Notes: generated from the letters alone by a model not told the origin. A stretch of 64,000 nt of DNA from Microglena sp. YARC (GCA_022414725.1 CM039462.1:126887556-126951555), one strand, 5' to 3'. Shown: positions 15,601 through 23,314, numbered from the stretch's first letter. A program made the numbers and translations.

Positions 15601-15965
15601 TTTACACTATGGCCAAGCAAATACCTTTTCGCAGCCCTGATTACGAGCTGACCTGGCAAGTTTTTGGTATGTCAGAATTTAAAGATGTTAAGCCTTAGTT
15701 GCATGTCTAAGTACCCTCCGTATAACCAAGAAATTTAGGGAGAAAATATTGAGTTTCTGGTTTTGCCCAACTTTCCAACTATGTGTACTTAAAGCCTGTG
15801 GAGGTCACTACTCGAGCATCACCTTGACACATTTACTCATTCTCAAAAACAAGTGCGGATTGGGAATGCTCTTAACCAGTTTCATGGGTATGCCTAACTA
15901 AAACTCAAAACCTGACTCATGAGCTCCTATCTGCACACACTGCGTGTGCGTGTGTGTGTGCCAGC

Positions 15966-15998
<33 letters not shown>

Positions 15999-16794
15999 TG
16001 CGCGTGTGGTGGTGGTGGTATGGGTGGGGGGTGGGAGGGAGTGTGTGTGTATGTGTGTGCGTGTACTCATTCTCGTTTCTTGAATTCCTAGGCAGCGTCG
16101 CAAGCGACCTGGACAATTGGCGGAGAGTGTTGGCAACGGAATGGAGTGGACCGAAGCCAGTTACTTCCGATATATATGTATATTTTGTTTTTTCAGCTTC
16201 AACATCTATAACCAAATAACCAACCAACAACCAACCTACCAACCAACCAACCAGCCAACCAGCCAACCAATCAATCAAATATTTGTCAGCTTCAAGGTCT
16301 CCAACCAACCAATCAACCAACCAATCAACCAACCAATCAAGTATTTGTCAGCTTCAAGATCTCCAACCCACCAACCAACCAATCAATTGTTTCAACTTCA
16401 AGATCTCCAACCAACCAACCAACCAACCAACCAACAAACAAACAAACAAACAAACAAACAAACCAACAAACAAACCAACCGATCAATTTGTTTTCAGCTT
16501 CAAGATCTCCAACCAACCAACCAACCAACCAACCAAGCAAGCAAGCAACCAACAAACCAACAAACCAACCAATCAATTTGTTTTCAGCTTCAAGATCTCT
16601 GGCGTTTGGACTTGAGCTCCATGACATGGAGTGAAATTAAGGCTCAAGCAGGCCAGCTACGGCCAACTCCCCGTTGCTCCCATGTGGCCACGGCACTGTG
16701 GGGACGATACCTGGTGGCATATCAAGGTAAGGGGGGCCTAGGGGACGACTCTGGGTGGTTGGCCAGTTAATATTTTTTGCCATGCCATTTCATT

Positions 16795-16829
<35 letters not shown>

Positions 16830-17277
16830 CCCTTCTTGTATATTTGCCACACCAACACAAACGCACCAACAAAAACGCATACCCTCTACCACCAACACAC
16901 AAACACATCCCTCTCATCGCACTTTTCCCTCCAAGATTTCACCCTCTCCCACCAACTCAAACGCATACCTTCACCCGCCAACACACCAACACACCCTCCA
17001 CCACCAACATAAACGCATACCCTCTACCACCAACACACAAACACATCCATCTCCCTTTTCACTATAAAATTCCACCCTCTCCCACAAACACAAACTCATA
17101 CCTTCACCCACCAACACACCCTCCACCACCAACACAAACGCATACCCTCTACCACCAACACATAAACACACCCCTCTCTTTGCACTTTTCCCTCCATCCG
17201 AGCGCCTTCTACGCGGCTCCAGGGATTCAAAGTCTGGATTGGACAGATGACTTGTTTTGCCTTGCCATTTCATTTAT

Positions 17278-17322
<45 letters not shown>

Positions 17323-18593
17323 TGGTGTGTGTCTTTAGCTGGTGAGGGCTTGCCGCTGGTATCTACTGTCATTCCCGTTAAAGGACTATACTTATTCCTG
17401 TCATCACTGTGGGAAGGAGGGGGTGGGGGGGGTGGGGGGGGGGTGATGTGTGTGTGAGTGTGTGTTGGTGTTGGTGGTGGGGGGGGATGTGTCTGTGTGT
17501 GTGTGTGTGTTTCCCTTCTTGTTTATTTGCCCCACCAACACAAACGCACCAACACAAACCCATACCCTCTACCACCAACACATAATCACATCCCTCTCAT
17601 CGCACTATTCCCTCCATCAGAGAGCCTTCTACGCGGCTCCAGGGATTCAAAGTCCAGATTAGACAGTTCATTTGTTTTGCCGTGCCGTTTCATTTATGTG
17701 CGTCCATCATCGTGTGCTTGTTTTCTTCCTTCTTGTCTATTTGAGCAGCCCGGAGTTGTTAGGGTCTGTCACAGATGCAGAGTTCGCCCGCCTAGTTTCG
17801 TAGGCTACTTTGACGGGTCACCTAGCCGTTCCAAATCCTTTAAGGATTTTTTTCCCGGCTATGTACAGCGATCGCTAGTTTTTACCCCGTTTTAGCGAAA
17901 TTGTCGCTATAAAAAAGTAAAACAAAAGTTTTGTTTTGCCCTTAATGGCCCTGAAAAGCTTCAAAAAGCTATATGAAACTATAGAAAGCACTAAAACACT
18001 GTTCCTGGAGGAGGCCTAAAACCAAAAAGCTAGGGAAAAAACACTTTCAGATTTGAGCACAAAATCACTGCTATCATTCCGCTCTTCCAACCTTGCCTCT
18101 AAATAAATAAATCCTCTTTCCACCCATCCCTCTAAATCAATCAATCAATAAATAGTACGCCTAATTACGAGGCGTGAGGTTGAGGGGGCAAGCCCGTTTC
18201 TTGCACTGAGGCCAACCACCAATTCCATCCATCCCGCACATTACACTTTCCCCTCTATCCAGGTGCCTTTTGCGCAGCTCCAAGGATTCAAAGTCCGGAT
18301 TTCACACGCACTTGAAAGTCTACTGACTGCCATCCCATAATGTATCAAGCAGGGCTTTTTTCCGCTACCTATAGCGATCGCGAGTTTCGACCCCGTTTTG
18401 GCAATATTATCGCTAAACAAATGTACAAAAAAATGTCCCAATCCCCCCCCCTAAATTAATGGCCCTAAAAATGTATAAAAGACTATAATATATGACATTA
18501 TCAAGCCATTCCCTCTTTTTCCACTATTCCAACCATCATCACCAGCCAAGCCGCCTTTTACGTGACTCCAGGCCAGCTGTCCGTGCTAGACAC

Positions 18594-18645
<52 letters not shown>

Positions 18646-18857
18646 CGCCAACAAGACGCTCGACGCATGGTGCTAGGCTGAGTGCCAGGGAGCAGTGTCT
18701 TGGCCATGGACCTTACGGCAACACCTCTACCACCACCACCACCACACACACACACAAACACACACACACACCTCTACCACCACCACCACCACCACCACCA
18801 CCACACACATACACACACACACCTCTACCACCACCACCACACACACGCACTCACACA

Positions 18858-18896
<39 letters not shown>

Positions 18897-18999
18897 ACAC
18901 ACACCTTGCCAACAAGACACTCCCCGCATGGTGCTAGGCTGAGTGCCAGGGAGCAGTATCTGGGCCATGGACCTTACGGCAACACCTCTACCACCACCA

Positions 19000-19045
<46 letters not shown>

Positions 19046-19996
19046 CTACCACCACCACCACCACCACCACCACCACACACACACACACACTTCTACCACC
19101 ACCCACACACACACACACTCACGGACGCACACACGCACGCACAGACACACACACACACACACACACCTTGCCAACAAGACACTCCCCGCATGGTGCGAGA
19201 CTGATGGCCAGGGAGCAGTATTTGGGCCATGGACGTTTCGCCACCACCACCACCACCACCACCACCACCACACACACACATAACACTTTCTCCTTGATCC
19301 AGGCGCCTTTTACGCCGCTCCAGGCCAGCTGTCCAGGCTAGACCTGATTCCGCAACTTCCTCCTCGCTGAGCATATCATGTTAGCCGCCAATTGCACCCC
19401 AATCTCCCACCCCCACCTGCCCCCCACCCACCCACTACCATCATCACCACCAACAACACAACTGCCCATGCTAGACCTGGTCTATGCTGGACCCCCCAGA
19501 GCACAAGCTGGCTGCATTGGACAAATTAGAGCATTCCACAAATTCCATCCATCCCTCCCATTACACTTTCCTCTCCATCGCGGACGCGGCTCCATGGATT
19601 CAAAGTCCGGATGTCGCACGTATTTAAGAGGCAACTGACTGCCATCCCATAACATATCAAGCCACTCCCTCTTATTCAACTATTCCAACCACCATCACCA
19701 ATCCAGGCGCCTTTTACGCGGCTCCAGGCCAGTTGTCCATGCTAGACCCTGAGCACGAGCTAGTTGTGTTTGACACCTTGGAGCACAGGTGGTTGGAGCA
19801 AGGGAAGGAGTTTGTATGTCAGTTGAAGGAGACCGGCGAGGGGCAGTGGCCGAGCCCTCGTAATGCATCCACCTTGGTCCCTCTGCAGACGGGGGATGGA
19901 GCAGACAGTGCTGAGCTATTGTTGGTTGGCGGTTGGAAGGCATTTGAACAAAGCTTTGCTTCCACTCACATCCTATCATTCACCTTGTCCCAGTAA
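1766..19996 (+). CDS. Six-bladed kelch-repeat protein, eight exons
   Basis: The gene encodes a kelch beta-propeller, a protein-binding scaffold; the partner cannot be told. Exons are 1766-1912 (tentative), 4582-4698, 6498-6611, 9727-9890, 11261-11375, 13270-13395, 16588-16726 and 19707-19996. All junctions are GT-AG and all phases match (0,0,0,2,0,0,1), giving 402 codons plus TAA, or 354 aa without exon 1. Blades read in order: PRSGHAM...LLFGGYTET...[22 protein letters not shown]...[26 protein letters not shown]...[14 protein letters not shown]...YLFGGAP...[21 protein letters not shown]...YLVAYQG...[18 protein letters not shown]...LLLVGGW...HILSFTL. The missing last strand would come from the N-terminus, as in velcro-closed propellers. 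No BTB, F-box or membrane segment is visible. Introns are 1.4-3.2 kb and consist mostly of tandem arrays, many copied from adjoining exon ends. Confidence 0.85.
1904..2010. repeat. 43-bp array of the exon 1 donor junction
   Basis: Three copies of GCATGCAA(G/T)GTATG begin at 1904, 1947 and 1990. GT-rich filler lies between them. The first copy holds the proposed exon 1 donor. Confidence 0.7.
3562..3671 (-). mobile_element. Relic of the hAT-type MITE, truncated
   Basis: The segment matches the reverse complement of the MITEs at 21210 and 21719, sharing CCCTGTGGGCGCAGCA, CAATTTTTGC, TTTTTGCACTACAAAGCG and a terminal CCCTG at 3671. The other half is missing where the CCAACA array begins, so the array borders or replaced it. 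It is clearly more diverged than the other two copies. Confidence 0.7.
3904..4400. repeat. Minisatellite with 47- and 58-bp units
   Basis: About nine units contain GTTAGTTATGTGTCCTTCTAA, TTTGACTGTGTGTG and TTTTTGTTAG. Some units carry an additional GTTTTGTTAGT insert, which makes the second length class. The outer units are flanked by matching TTTTTCTAA(C/T)ACTAAT...CTTGCCTTTCCCTAG segments (about 3890 and 4330). Confidence 0.85.
4582..4698 (+). CDS. Kelch gene exon 2 (blade 1, first half)
   Basis: Thirty-nine codons in phase 0 lie between the acceptor CTAAACCTTTCCAG and donor GTAAGT. They read [20 protein letters not shown] then [12 protein letters not shown], the classic kelch PR-GH and GG elements. 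Its 3' two-thirds and donor are repeated four more times downstream. Confidence 0.85.
4636..5115. repeat. 95-bp tandem array of exon 2 end plus 5' splice site, five copies
   Basis: Units start at 4636, 4731, 4826, 4921 and 5016. Each carries the last 63 bases of exon 2, the GTAAGT donor and about 32 intron bases. Copies 1-4 keep the donor; copy 5 has it destroyed (CTGAAAACAGAAGTT). Because 95 is not a multiple of three, reading on into a second copy changes frame. Confidence 0.95.
5228..5325 (+). pseudogene. Degenerate segment shared with 16093-16165
   Basis: The words TTGCAAGCG, AATTGGCGGA, AGTGTTGGC and GAAGCCAG occur in the same order here and at 16093-16165, in two different introns of the same gene. 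Neither copy keeps an open kelch-like frame. It may be an old duplicated exon, but no intact parent is in the window. Confidence 0.45.
5540..5884. repeat. ATT/TAT trinucleotide microsatellite
   Basis: About 345 bp of nearly pure ATT triplets with scattered interruptions. Poly-Ile, poly-Leu, poly-Tyr and poly-Asn frames on both strands are by-products. Confidence 0.97.
6075..6497 (+). pseudogene. Two partial copies of exon 3 start upstream of the real exon
   Basis: AGGCTGGAGCTGATGGGAAG plus following exon sequence occurs at 6113 and 6311, and in the real exon at 6496. The intron stretch before two of them is copied too (CTACCCCTGGACTGTAACATA near 6077 and 6459). The second copy runs through the TTCGATGTTCAAC region, then breaks off into an ACATGGTTTG repeat. 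Both relics contain changes relative to exon 3. Confidence 0.85.
6498..6611 (+). CDS. Kelch gene exon 3 (blade 1, second half)
   Basis: Thirty-eight codons in phase 0 include [19 protein letters not shown], the D-W...W strand pair of a kelch blade. The acceptor is TATATATAG and the donor GTTAGT. Confidence 0.85.
6600..6815. repeat. 54-bp array of the exon 3 donor junction, four copies
   Basis: Units start near 6598, 6652, 6705 and 6759. Each holds the exon tail (GC-CAGCTTCC-TT), a donor-like GTTAGT/GTTGGT/GGGGGT, and CCCTTGCC...GTGATGTTCACAT. Only the first unit keeps a usable donor. Confidence 0.9.
6836..7735. repeat. Roughly 100-bp tandem repeat, about nine copies
   Basis: Each unit contains GGCACCATTAAAGCACTC, TTTCCACCC, AGCCTTATAAAAGGGTGC and CCCCTAAATTAGCAGTGTTTG. 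Copies differ by several percent. It lies inside kelch intron 3. I see no gene in it. Confidence 0.9.
7921..8752 (+). pseudogene. Exon 3 duplicate split by a 14-bp minisatellite
   Basis: The left half (7921-7990) has acceptor TTTTTTTGCAG and reads [13 protein letters not shown], matching [13 protein letters not shown] of exon 3. The right half (about 8703-8752, TTTGAAGGAAGCCACTTTCG...) matches the remaining half, ending in CAACTTTCCTTG. Between them are 25 or so copies of a 14-bp unit and 350 bp of AT-rich DNA. Confidence 0.8.
7990..8343. repeat. 14-bp minisatellite (TGTTCCACAGACAG)
   Basis: About 25 units in two main variants, CCACAGACAG and CCGCGCACAG. The spectrum of open frames on both strands (Thr/Val/Phe/Cys-rich, up to 172 aa) is explained by three units making 42 bp without stops. 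It is not a protein gene. Confidence 0.95.
8804..8819. repeat. Short interstitial telomere-like repeat
   Basis: Two and a bit units of CCCTAAA, the plant/green-algal telomere motif. The length is compatible with chance. A weaker run of CCCTGAACCCT-type words lies at 4528-4572. Confidence 0.5.
8938..9055. repeat. C-rich low-complexity tract
   Basis: Mostly C with CTCCCC and CACCC words, ending in a C17-type run. It supports no gene. A poly-G run of about 37 bases lies nearby at 9601-9637. Confidence 0.95.
9089..9340 (+). pseudogene. Exon 4 duplicate broken by GT expansion
   Basis: After an intact-looking acceptor (TTCTCTTGCAG) the sequence encodes [14 protein letters not shown], matching [14 protein letters not shown] of exon 4. 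At the GTGTGTG of that exon it expands into about 160 bp of GT/GA microsatellite. It then resumes with TGGTTGAT(C)GGC...TTCTTAAAC, matching the following exon 4 bases. Confidence 0.85.
9727..9890 (+). CDS. Kelch gene exon 4 (blade 2)
   Basis: Fifty-four codons plus two bases. The exon reads [19 protein letters not shown] then [12 protein letters not shown], a complete kelch blade core, and ends PEIS plus AG at a GTTGGT donor. The two leftover bases join G of exon 5 to make Arg. Confidence 0.88.
9822..10890. repeat. Array of exon 4 tail plus donor, about 11 copies
   Basis: Units contain TTTGACTTGAAGAGTGGGAG, GTGGTCGGAGATGAAACCC, GGTGTGCAGATGCCTGAGAT and ATCCAGG. They repeat at spacings near 75-130 bp from the real exon end (9822-9890) to 10880. 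Most copies keep an AG-GTT donor-like end. Frameshifts and stops separate them. Confidence 0.93.
11010..11235. repeat. 28-bp pyrimidine-rich array before exon 5
   Basis: Eight to nine near-identical units of TATTTCTATCCTCCTGTCCC plus CAACCTCA. The polypyrimidine character next to the exon 5 acceptor means each unit could serve as a polypyrimidine tract, though none ends in a good AG. Confidence 0.95.
11261..11375 (+). CDS. Kelch gene exon 5 (blade 3)
   Basis: The first base completes the Arg codon from exon 4; 38 codons follow, [20 protein letters not shown] then IVVLD, and the exon ends SIEK at a GTGAAT donor in phase 0. The GG doublet of the kelch motif is replaced by HTH, so this blade is a weak match and was placed by order and phase. 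Confidence 0.8.
11351..11612. repeat. Array of exon 5 tail plus donor, three copies
   Basis: GATGC(A/T)CCCACTTTGAGCA plus AGGTGAA recurs at 11351, 11461 and 11573, each followed by A/T-rich AAATTCAAAT words. The first is the real exon end. Confidence 0.9.
11613..12739. other. Intron 5 body without recognised features
   Basis: It contains a relic of the exon 6 start at 11659 (ACAGGTGCAAGGGTCGTCGC...), a TTTAATTTGATT-rich stretch (12530-12605) and a short poly-G (12628-12637). Otherwise I see unique-looking sequence with no coding signal. Confidence 0.6.
12740..13269. repeat. Array of intron 3' end plus exon 6 start
   Basis: Units of roughly 105-170 bp combine TAGCATGAAGCAGCCTAATA, AATAGCCCACA, GGCGTTTGTTATTCTCCTG and CCACAGGTGCAAGGGTCGAC. 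Acceptor-bearing copies are near 12757, 12914, 13027 and 13163, and the real exon 6 start is 13270. Confidence 0.9.
13270..13395 (+). CDS. Kelch gene exon 6 (blade 4, first half)
   Basis: Forty-two codons in phase 0: [12 protein letters not shown], then [20 protein letters not shown] and GAPAKGPM. This is the strongest kelch match in the gene. The acceptor is CTCCTGCCACAG and the donor GTAGGT. Confidence 0.9.
13396..14260. repeat. Intron 6 array of 65-80-bp units with an exon 6 relic
   Basis: Units carry TTTTTTATAGCTA(C/T)GA, GTAGGAGCTTCTGTTTT, TTAGCAGCTTCTGGGCAGCT and TCCTGAGTGTA. The array begins directly at the exon 6 donor, whose TAGCATGGTAGGTGTAAC word is itself repeated. Confidence 0.9.
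13803..13908 (+). pseudogene. Exon 6 duplicate, decayed
   Basis: The segment ends ACCATG-GTAGGT like exon 6 and reads [20 protein letters not shown], against [20 protein letters not shown]. The GG doublet is lost, and there is a frame change upstream. Confidence 0.75.
14413..15606. repeat. 22-bp minisatellite, about 54 copies
   Basis: The unit is (G)AGCAGTCTTCCATTTGGTTT, alternating with a GAGCTTTCTTCCATTCGG variant. Three units (66 bp) contain no stop on the minus strand, giving open frames up to 375 codons with [15 protein letters not shown] repeats. The 22-bp period places the same DNA in three frames, so this is not a designed protein repeat. A C-run precedes it (14302-14327). Confidence 0.95.
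15607..16195. other. Intron 6 remainder: GT/GA microsatellite and unique DNA
   Basis: GT and GA dinucleotides fill 15945-16075. The segment 16093-16165 matches 5228-5325 in intron 2. No coding signal. Confidence 0.6.
16190..16587. repeat. AACC array with exon 7 acceptor copies
   Basis: The word TT(T)CAGCTTCAAGATCTC, which is the exon 7 acceptor with the first 12 exon bases, recurs at about 16192, 16286, 16349, 16390, 16494 and 16583 (real). Between copies lie runs of AACC/AATC/AAAC tetranucleotides. Confidence 0.93.
16588..16726 (+). CDS. Kelch gene exon 7 (blade 4 end, blade 5 start)
   Basis: Forty-six codons plus one base: [17 protein letters not shown], then [20 protein letters not shown] and Q. 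It joins exon 6 in phase to form [17 protein letters not shown]. The donor is GTAAGG. Confidence 0.9.
16770..17720. repeat. 450-bp higher-order repeat with GT arrays and exon 8 start relics
   Basis: Units run GCCATGCCATTTCATTTATG, a GT run, ACCAACACAAACGCA words, then a relic of the exon 8 start (GCGCCTTCTACGCGGCTCCA near 17209, a variant near 17622). Frames rich in Cys-Val, His-Thr or Pro here are by-products. Confidence 0.88.
17721..18535. repeat. Diverged tandem block in intron 7
   Basis: Two copies of a block containing GGCTATGTACAGCGATCGC or CTACCTATAGCGATCGC, then ACCCCGTTTT and GGCCCT(G/A)AAAA, lie at about 17853-17960 and 18364-18480. An exon 8 start relic (GTGCCTTTTGCGCAGCTCCA) lies at 18263. 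Confidence 0.7.
18575..19285. repeat. CA / CCA arrays with a roughly 265-bp higher-order unit
   Basis: Three units share CTTGCCAACAAGACACTCCC, GCATGGTGCTAGGCTGAG and GGCCATGGACCTTACGGCAA, separated by CA and CCA runs. Exon 8 start relics border the block (18555 and 19301). Poly-His-Thr and Cys-Val frames are by-products. Confidence 0.93.
19286..19706. pseudogene. Exon 8 start relics just before the real exon
   Basis: CAGGCGCCTTTTACGCCGCT plus CCAGGCCAGCTGTCC...CTAGACCTG at 19301-19350, a fragment with GCTAGACCTGGTC at 19469, and GACGCGGCTCCATGGATTCA at 19583 each resemble the first 45 bases of exon 8. The real acceptor is 19705-19706. Confidence 0.8.
19707..19996 (+). CDS. Kelch gene exon 8 (blades 5-6, stop)
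   Basis: Two bases complete Gly from exon 7, then 95 codons and TAA. It includes [40 protein letters not shown] and [16 protein letters not shown] donor-like word overlaps the stop (CCCA-GTAAGG) and its copy at 20066-20100 has GTGAGG, so the exon may be spliced on instead of ending here. No downstream exon with a matching phase was found. Confidence 0.85.
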
Positions 19997-20039
19997 GGGG
20001 GGTTGGGGGTGCTGTCTTTTTTTCCGGCTAGGAGCAGTA

Positions 20040-20215
20040 GCTTCTAGTCAGCTCCCTGGGCCATCCACTCACATCATATCCCTCACATTGTCTCAGTGAG
20101 GGGGTGGGTGGGTGTATGTATGTGGAGTATGGTGGGTGTATGTATGTGGGGTATGGTGGGTGTATGTGGGGTATGGTGTATGTATGAGGGGTATGGTGGG
20201 TGTATGTGCGGCTGT
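20040..20215. repeat. Exon 8 tail relic and GT-rich array
   Basis: CACTCACATCATATCCCTCA plus CATTGTCTCAGTGAGG (20067-20102) copies the last 35 bases of exon 8. A GGGTGTATGTATGTGG-type array follows to 20210. Confidence 0.8.
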
Positions 20216-20217
20216 AG

Positions 20218-20324
20218 CAATGGATGGAGTGCTCATGCCTGTTGAGGGTTGGCAACCAGGATACTTCAGGGGGGCCCCCAGCTCCCTAGTACTTGGTGGT
20301 CTGGTGATTATTGCTTGCAACTAA
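20218..20324 (+). CDS. Unassigned open segment after an AG acceptor
   Basis: CTGTAG precedes an open segment reading MDGVLMPVEGW, then PGYFRGAPSSLVLGGLVI and a TAA. It has a kelch-like feel (R-GAPSSLVLGG) but does not join exon 8 in phase. It may be a relic or an alternative last exon. Confidence 0.25.
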
Positions 20325-20402
20325 CACCTCTTATGGCACACTATTGACACATGCATGGCAGGTGAAGCCACACATAGTAGATTGGTGAATTGGTGTAGAT
20401 TG

Positions 20403-20690
20403 ATGGCTTGGCTTGGCTTGGCTTGGCTTGGCTTGGCTTGGCTTGGCTTGGCTTGGCTTGGCTTGGCTTGGCTTGGCTTGGCTTGGCTTGGCTTGGCTTG
20501 GCTTGGCTTAGCTTGGCCTGGCCATGCTGGATGGCTTGGCCTTGCTTGGCTTGGCTTGGTGAGTTGGCTTGGCTTGGCCTGGCCTGGTTTGGCTGGATGG
20601 CTTGGCTTAGCCTGGCCTGGCTTGGCTTGGTGAGTTGGTTGGTAAGTGGCTTGGTGAATTGGTGTAGATTGGTGGCTTGTCTTGGCTTGT
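20403..20690. repeat. GGCTT pentanucleotide array
   Basis: Near-perfect GGCTT repeats to about 20515, then degenerate units with TGGATGGCTTGG and GGTGAGTTGG to 20690. Confidence 0.96.
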
Positions 20691-21102
20691 GTTGGACCTT
20701 TAACTGGATTTCAATGAGATGTAACGAGCCTTTAACTGATTTGCTATGAGAGATATTGAGGCTTTAACTGGATTTCAAATTTATAACACAAATTACAAAT
20801 TAAAATCACAAAACAACCACCCTACTGGATAAATACCGGTAAACAAGCCATTGGCACAATCCATAAAATAATTCACAAGTACTCAAATCATCATTGATAT
20901 ACATATCATATTAGCATGTTATATCACCTACACTGAGTGCGCTTGGGCCCGTCCCGAGGGTCGTCGCCCGGCACGGTAACTGGTATCTAGGTGCGATATT
21001 GGCTCGAGCAGCGCATACTTACGATCCGGTTCCCTTAATCCCACTGGGCACGTCCTTAGAGGTCATTGTGACAATTCTTGGGTGTTAAAATTCCCATTTT
21101 TT
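20691..21102. other. No recognised feature
   Basis: AT-rich unique-looking sequence, then a GC-richer stretch (20935-21075). I compared the latter with spliceosomal, 5S and SRP RNAs by eye and could not match it. Confidence 0.5.
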
Positions 21103-21460
21103 TATCACCTACACTTCACGGTCTAGTTTTTTTTATCACCTACCCTTCACGGCCTACTTTTTTTTATCACCTACACTTCACGGTCTACTTTTTTTTATCA
21201 CCTACACTTCAGGGTACTTCAAATCGGCAAATTGGCCAGCGCTTTAGCACACTTGAAAACAAAAAAAACTGCGCTTTGTAGAGTAAAAAGCGCAAAAATT
21301 GCTTGCAGCGCCCAAAAGGGGTTGCAAAATACTGCGCTTAAAGCGCAGAGGGGGTCAAAAAGTCAGCGCTCAAAAGCTCAAAAGCGCGCGCTTTGAATTA
21401 CCCTGCTATACTTCACGGTCTAGTTTTTTTTTAATCACCTACACTTCACGGTCTAGTTGC
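21103..21460. repeat. 31-bp array interrupted by a MITE
   Basis: TTTTTTATCACCTACACTTC plus ACGGTCTA repeats about six times. The MITE at 21210 is inserted in the middle of one unit, whose other half resumes at 21406. Confidence 0.92.
21210..21405. mobile_element. hAT-type MITE, copy 1
   Basis: A 196-bp element with imperfect terminal inverted repeats CAGGGTACTTCAAA / TTTGAATTACCCTG. It is flanked by 8-bp duplications CTACACTT (21202-21209) and CTATACTT (21406-21413), one mismatch. The interior is rich in GCGC and AAGCGCA words and has no coding capacity. Eight-bp duplication and CAGGG ends are hallmarks of the hAT superfamily, so an autonomous hAT elsewhere presumably mobilised it. Confidence 0.9.
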
Positions 21461-21718
21461 TACTACTTGGACTTTCTCTGAATCTCAAATATACACTATA
21501 GAGAAAGAAACATTCCATCACATGCGCAACTCCTGTTATCATATGTAAAATTTGATGAGATCGTCCCAGCGAGTCAAATCGCGCAGGGTATTTGCATTAA
21601 TCTGGCCAATGCTTGGAATACACACCAACACCTAACACTAGCAACATTGGAACTACCGGCAATTGTGAACGCACTGTCCATTAAATCTTTAACGCCTTGA
21701 TAAACAATGGGAATGTAA

Positions 21719-21913
21719 CAGGGTACTTCAAATGGCCAAATTGGCCAGCGCTTTAGCGCACTTGAAAACATAAAAACTGCGCTTTGTAGTGCAAAAAGCG
21801 CAAAAATTGCTTGCTGCGCCCACAGGGGGTTGCAAAAAACTGCGCTTAAAGCGCAGAGGGGGTCAAAAAGTCAGCGCTCAAAAGCGCAAAAGCGCGCGCT
21901 TTGAATTACCCTG
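21719..21913. mobile_element. hAT-type MITE, copy 2
   Basis: A 195-bp copy, over 90% identical by eye to copy 1, with the same ends. Target duplications are perfect (GAATGTAA at 21711-21718 and 21914-21921), so it inserted fairly recently. Confidence 0.93.
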
Positions 21914-21921
21914 GAATGTAA

Positions 21922-23314
21922 TAGACAAAAACGATTGTCGCTGTGAACATAGTGTGGGTCTTTCGGTTCATCTTTAGGTTTGCCGGGAGTCAATTGCCTT
22001 CATAATAGCCGAAACTGATACATCTACCGCAACACATGTAATAAGCCAGGTTACCATAAGTTATGTTTTAAGGTAAGCATAATGAAGGAGCATAGAGAGT
22101 ATGTAAGAAAGCATGACGCTACAAAGATGAACATGAAAAGAAAGATTATAAGGGGCTCATGTCCTAGCAGTGAAACAACACCGCCCTTAAGTCGATGAAC
22201 ATGATATCAAGCTTACGCCATAGGTTGTAAACTTGATATAACGGCATTCTCGACCATTTTCGACCATTTCTCAGTTCCTATCGCTTAGGTAGGCAGCCTA
22301 CGAGCCGACCAACGACCAGCGCTGTATATTTTTGGTCGGTTTGGGCGGTTTGAAAACAGCTAAACAGGTACACAGCTGTCTTCGGGACATCATAAATGAA
22401 ATCCGCAATAAAAACAAGCACCTGAACTAAACCCCAACAAATCGTAAACGATGGGTGCCCGGAGTTCGTGCTACAACCAGGTGCCCCTTCGGACCTACTT
22501 GGAACTCGCGGGAGCAAGAATTTGAATTGAGTGACATACAGGCCGATACAGGCGGATACAGGCTGGCCCGGGCTGGCCCGCATAAGCTACGCTCGCCTCT
22601 CGCGGCGCCCCGAGCCAAATTTGAGTTCCTGCTTTTCCGATGTCTCTTTGAAAAGCAAAATCAAACGCGAAGCAATTTCCGGAGTTTACATCGTAGTTTA
22701 ACCTCCTGCCATGGCCTGTTGAGAAAGCTCCCTGAAAGTACCAAGAGTACAAGATCGTACGCAAGTGACTGCCGCGAGCTGCACAGAGCACAGATCGAGC
22801 CAGGGAATCGATCAATCGCCATCAAATTGCTCCATCCATCACATTGCCTGAAGTTGATTTATCAGAAACTGTACGATTCTGCCCCTCGTTCCGACAGCTG
22901 CGGGTCAATATGCCAGCCTGTAAGAGCTGGGAATGGCCTGGCTTGGTACTTGTGTAGGTCAAATGGGTGACCTTCTCAACTTCTACACCAAATACATCTG
23001 GGTAAAATATGCTGGGAGGGTGCAAACTAGTGATTTACAACTTGGGTTGTGTTTCCAACTTGAATAAGACTCCTCAAACATGAAATTCGTGCACATTAAG
23101 GGCTGTTTTGGGCCCAAATACACCACATCTGCCTTTTCTAGTCTCTATTCCAAATACGGACCTTTCAAATTTCTTGCCAGGATAAACCATTTTGGTAATA
23201 TGTCTTTGAAGTCAAGAATAAAATGTTGGCTCGGAAAATAGTGTATAAAGAGTAACTTATTTCCCGTTTTTTCGGCTTTTTTAGCCATGTTGAGGCCCAT
23301 TTTTTGACTTCTTC
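21922..23314. other. Mostly unrecognised; one unassigned frame
   Basis: The plus frame 22455-22970 (171 codons) is the only longer open stretch not made of repeats. It has no domain I know, no obvious splice context and competing frames on the other strand. I cannot support it as a gene. Confidence 0.4.

Noticed and set aside
20935..21075. Possible structured RNA (ATACTTAC resembles the 5' end of U1)
   Set aside because: The following sequence does not match U1, other spliceosomal RNAs, 5S or SRP RNA.
22455..22970. 171-codon frame as a gene
   Set aside because: No recognisable domain, a competing minus frame, no splice or promoter support.
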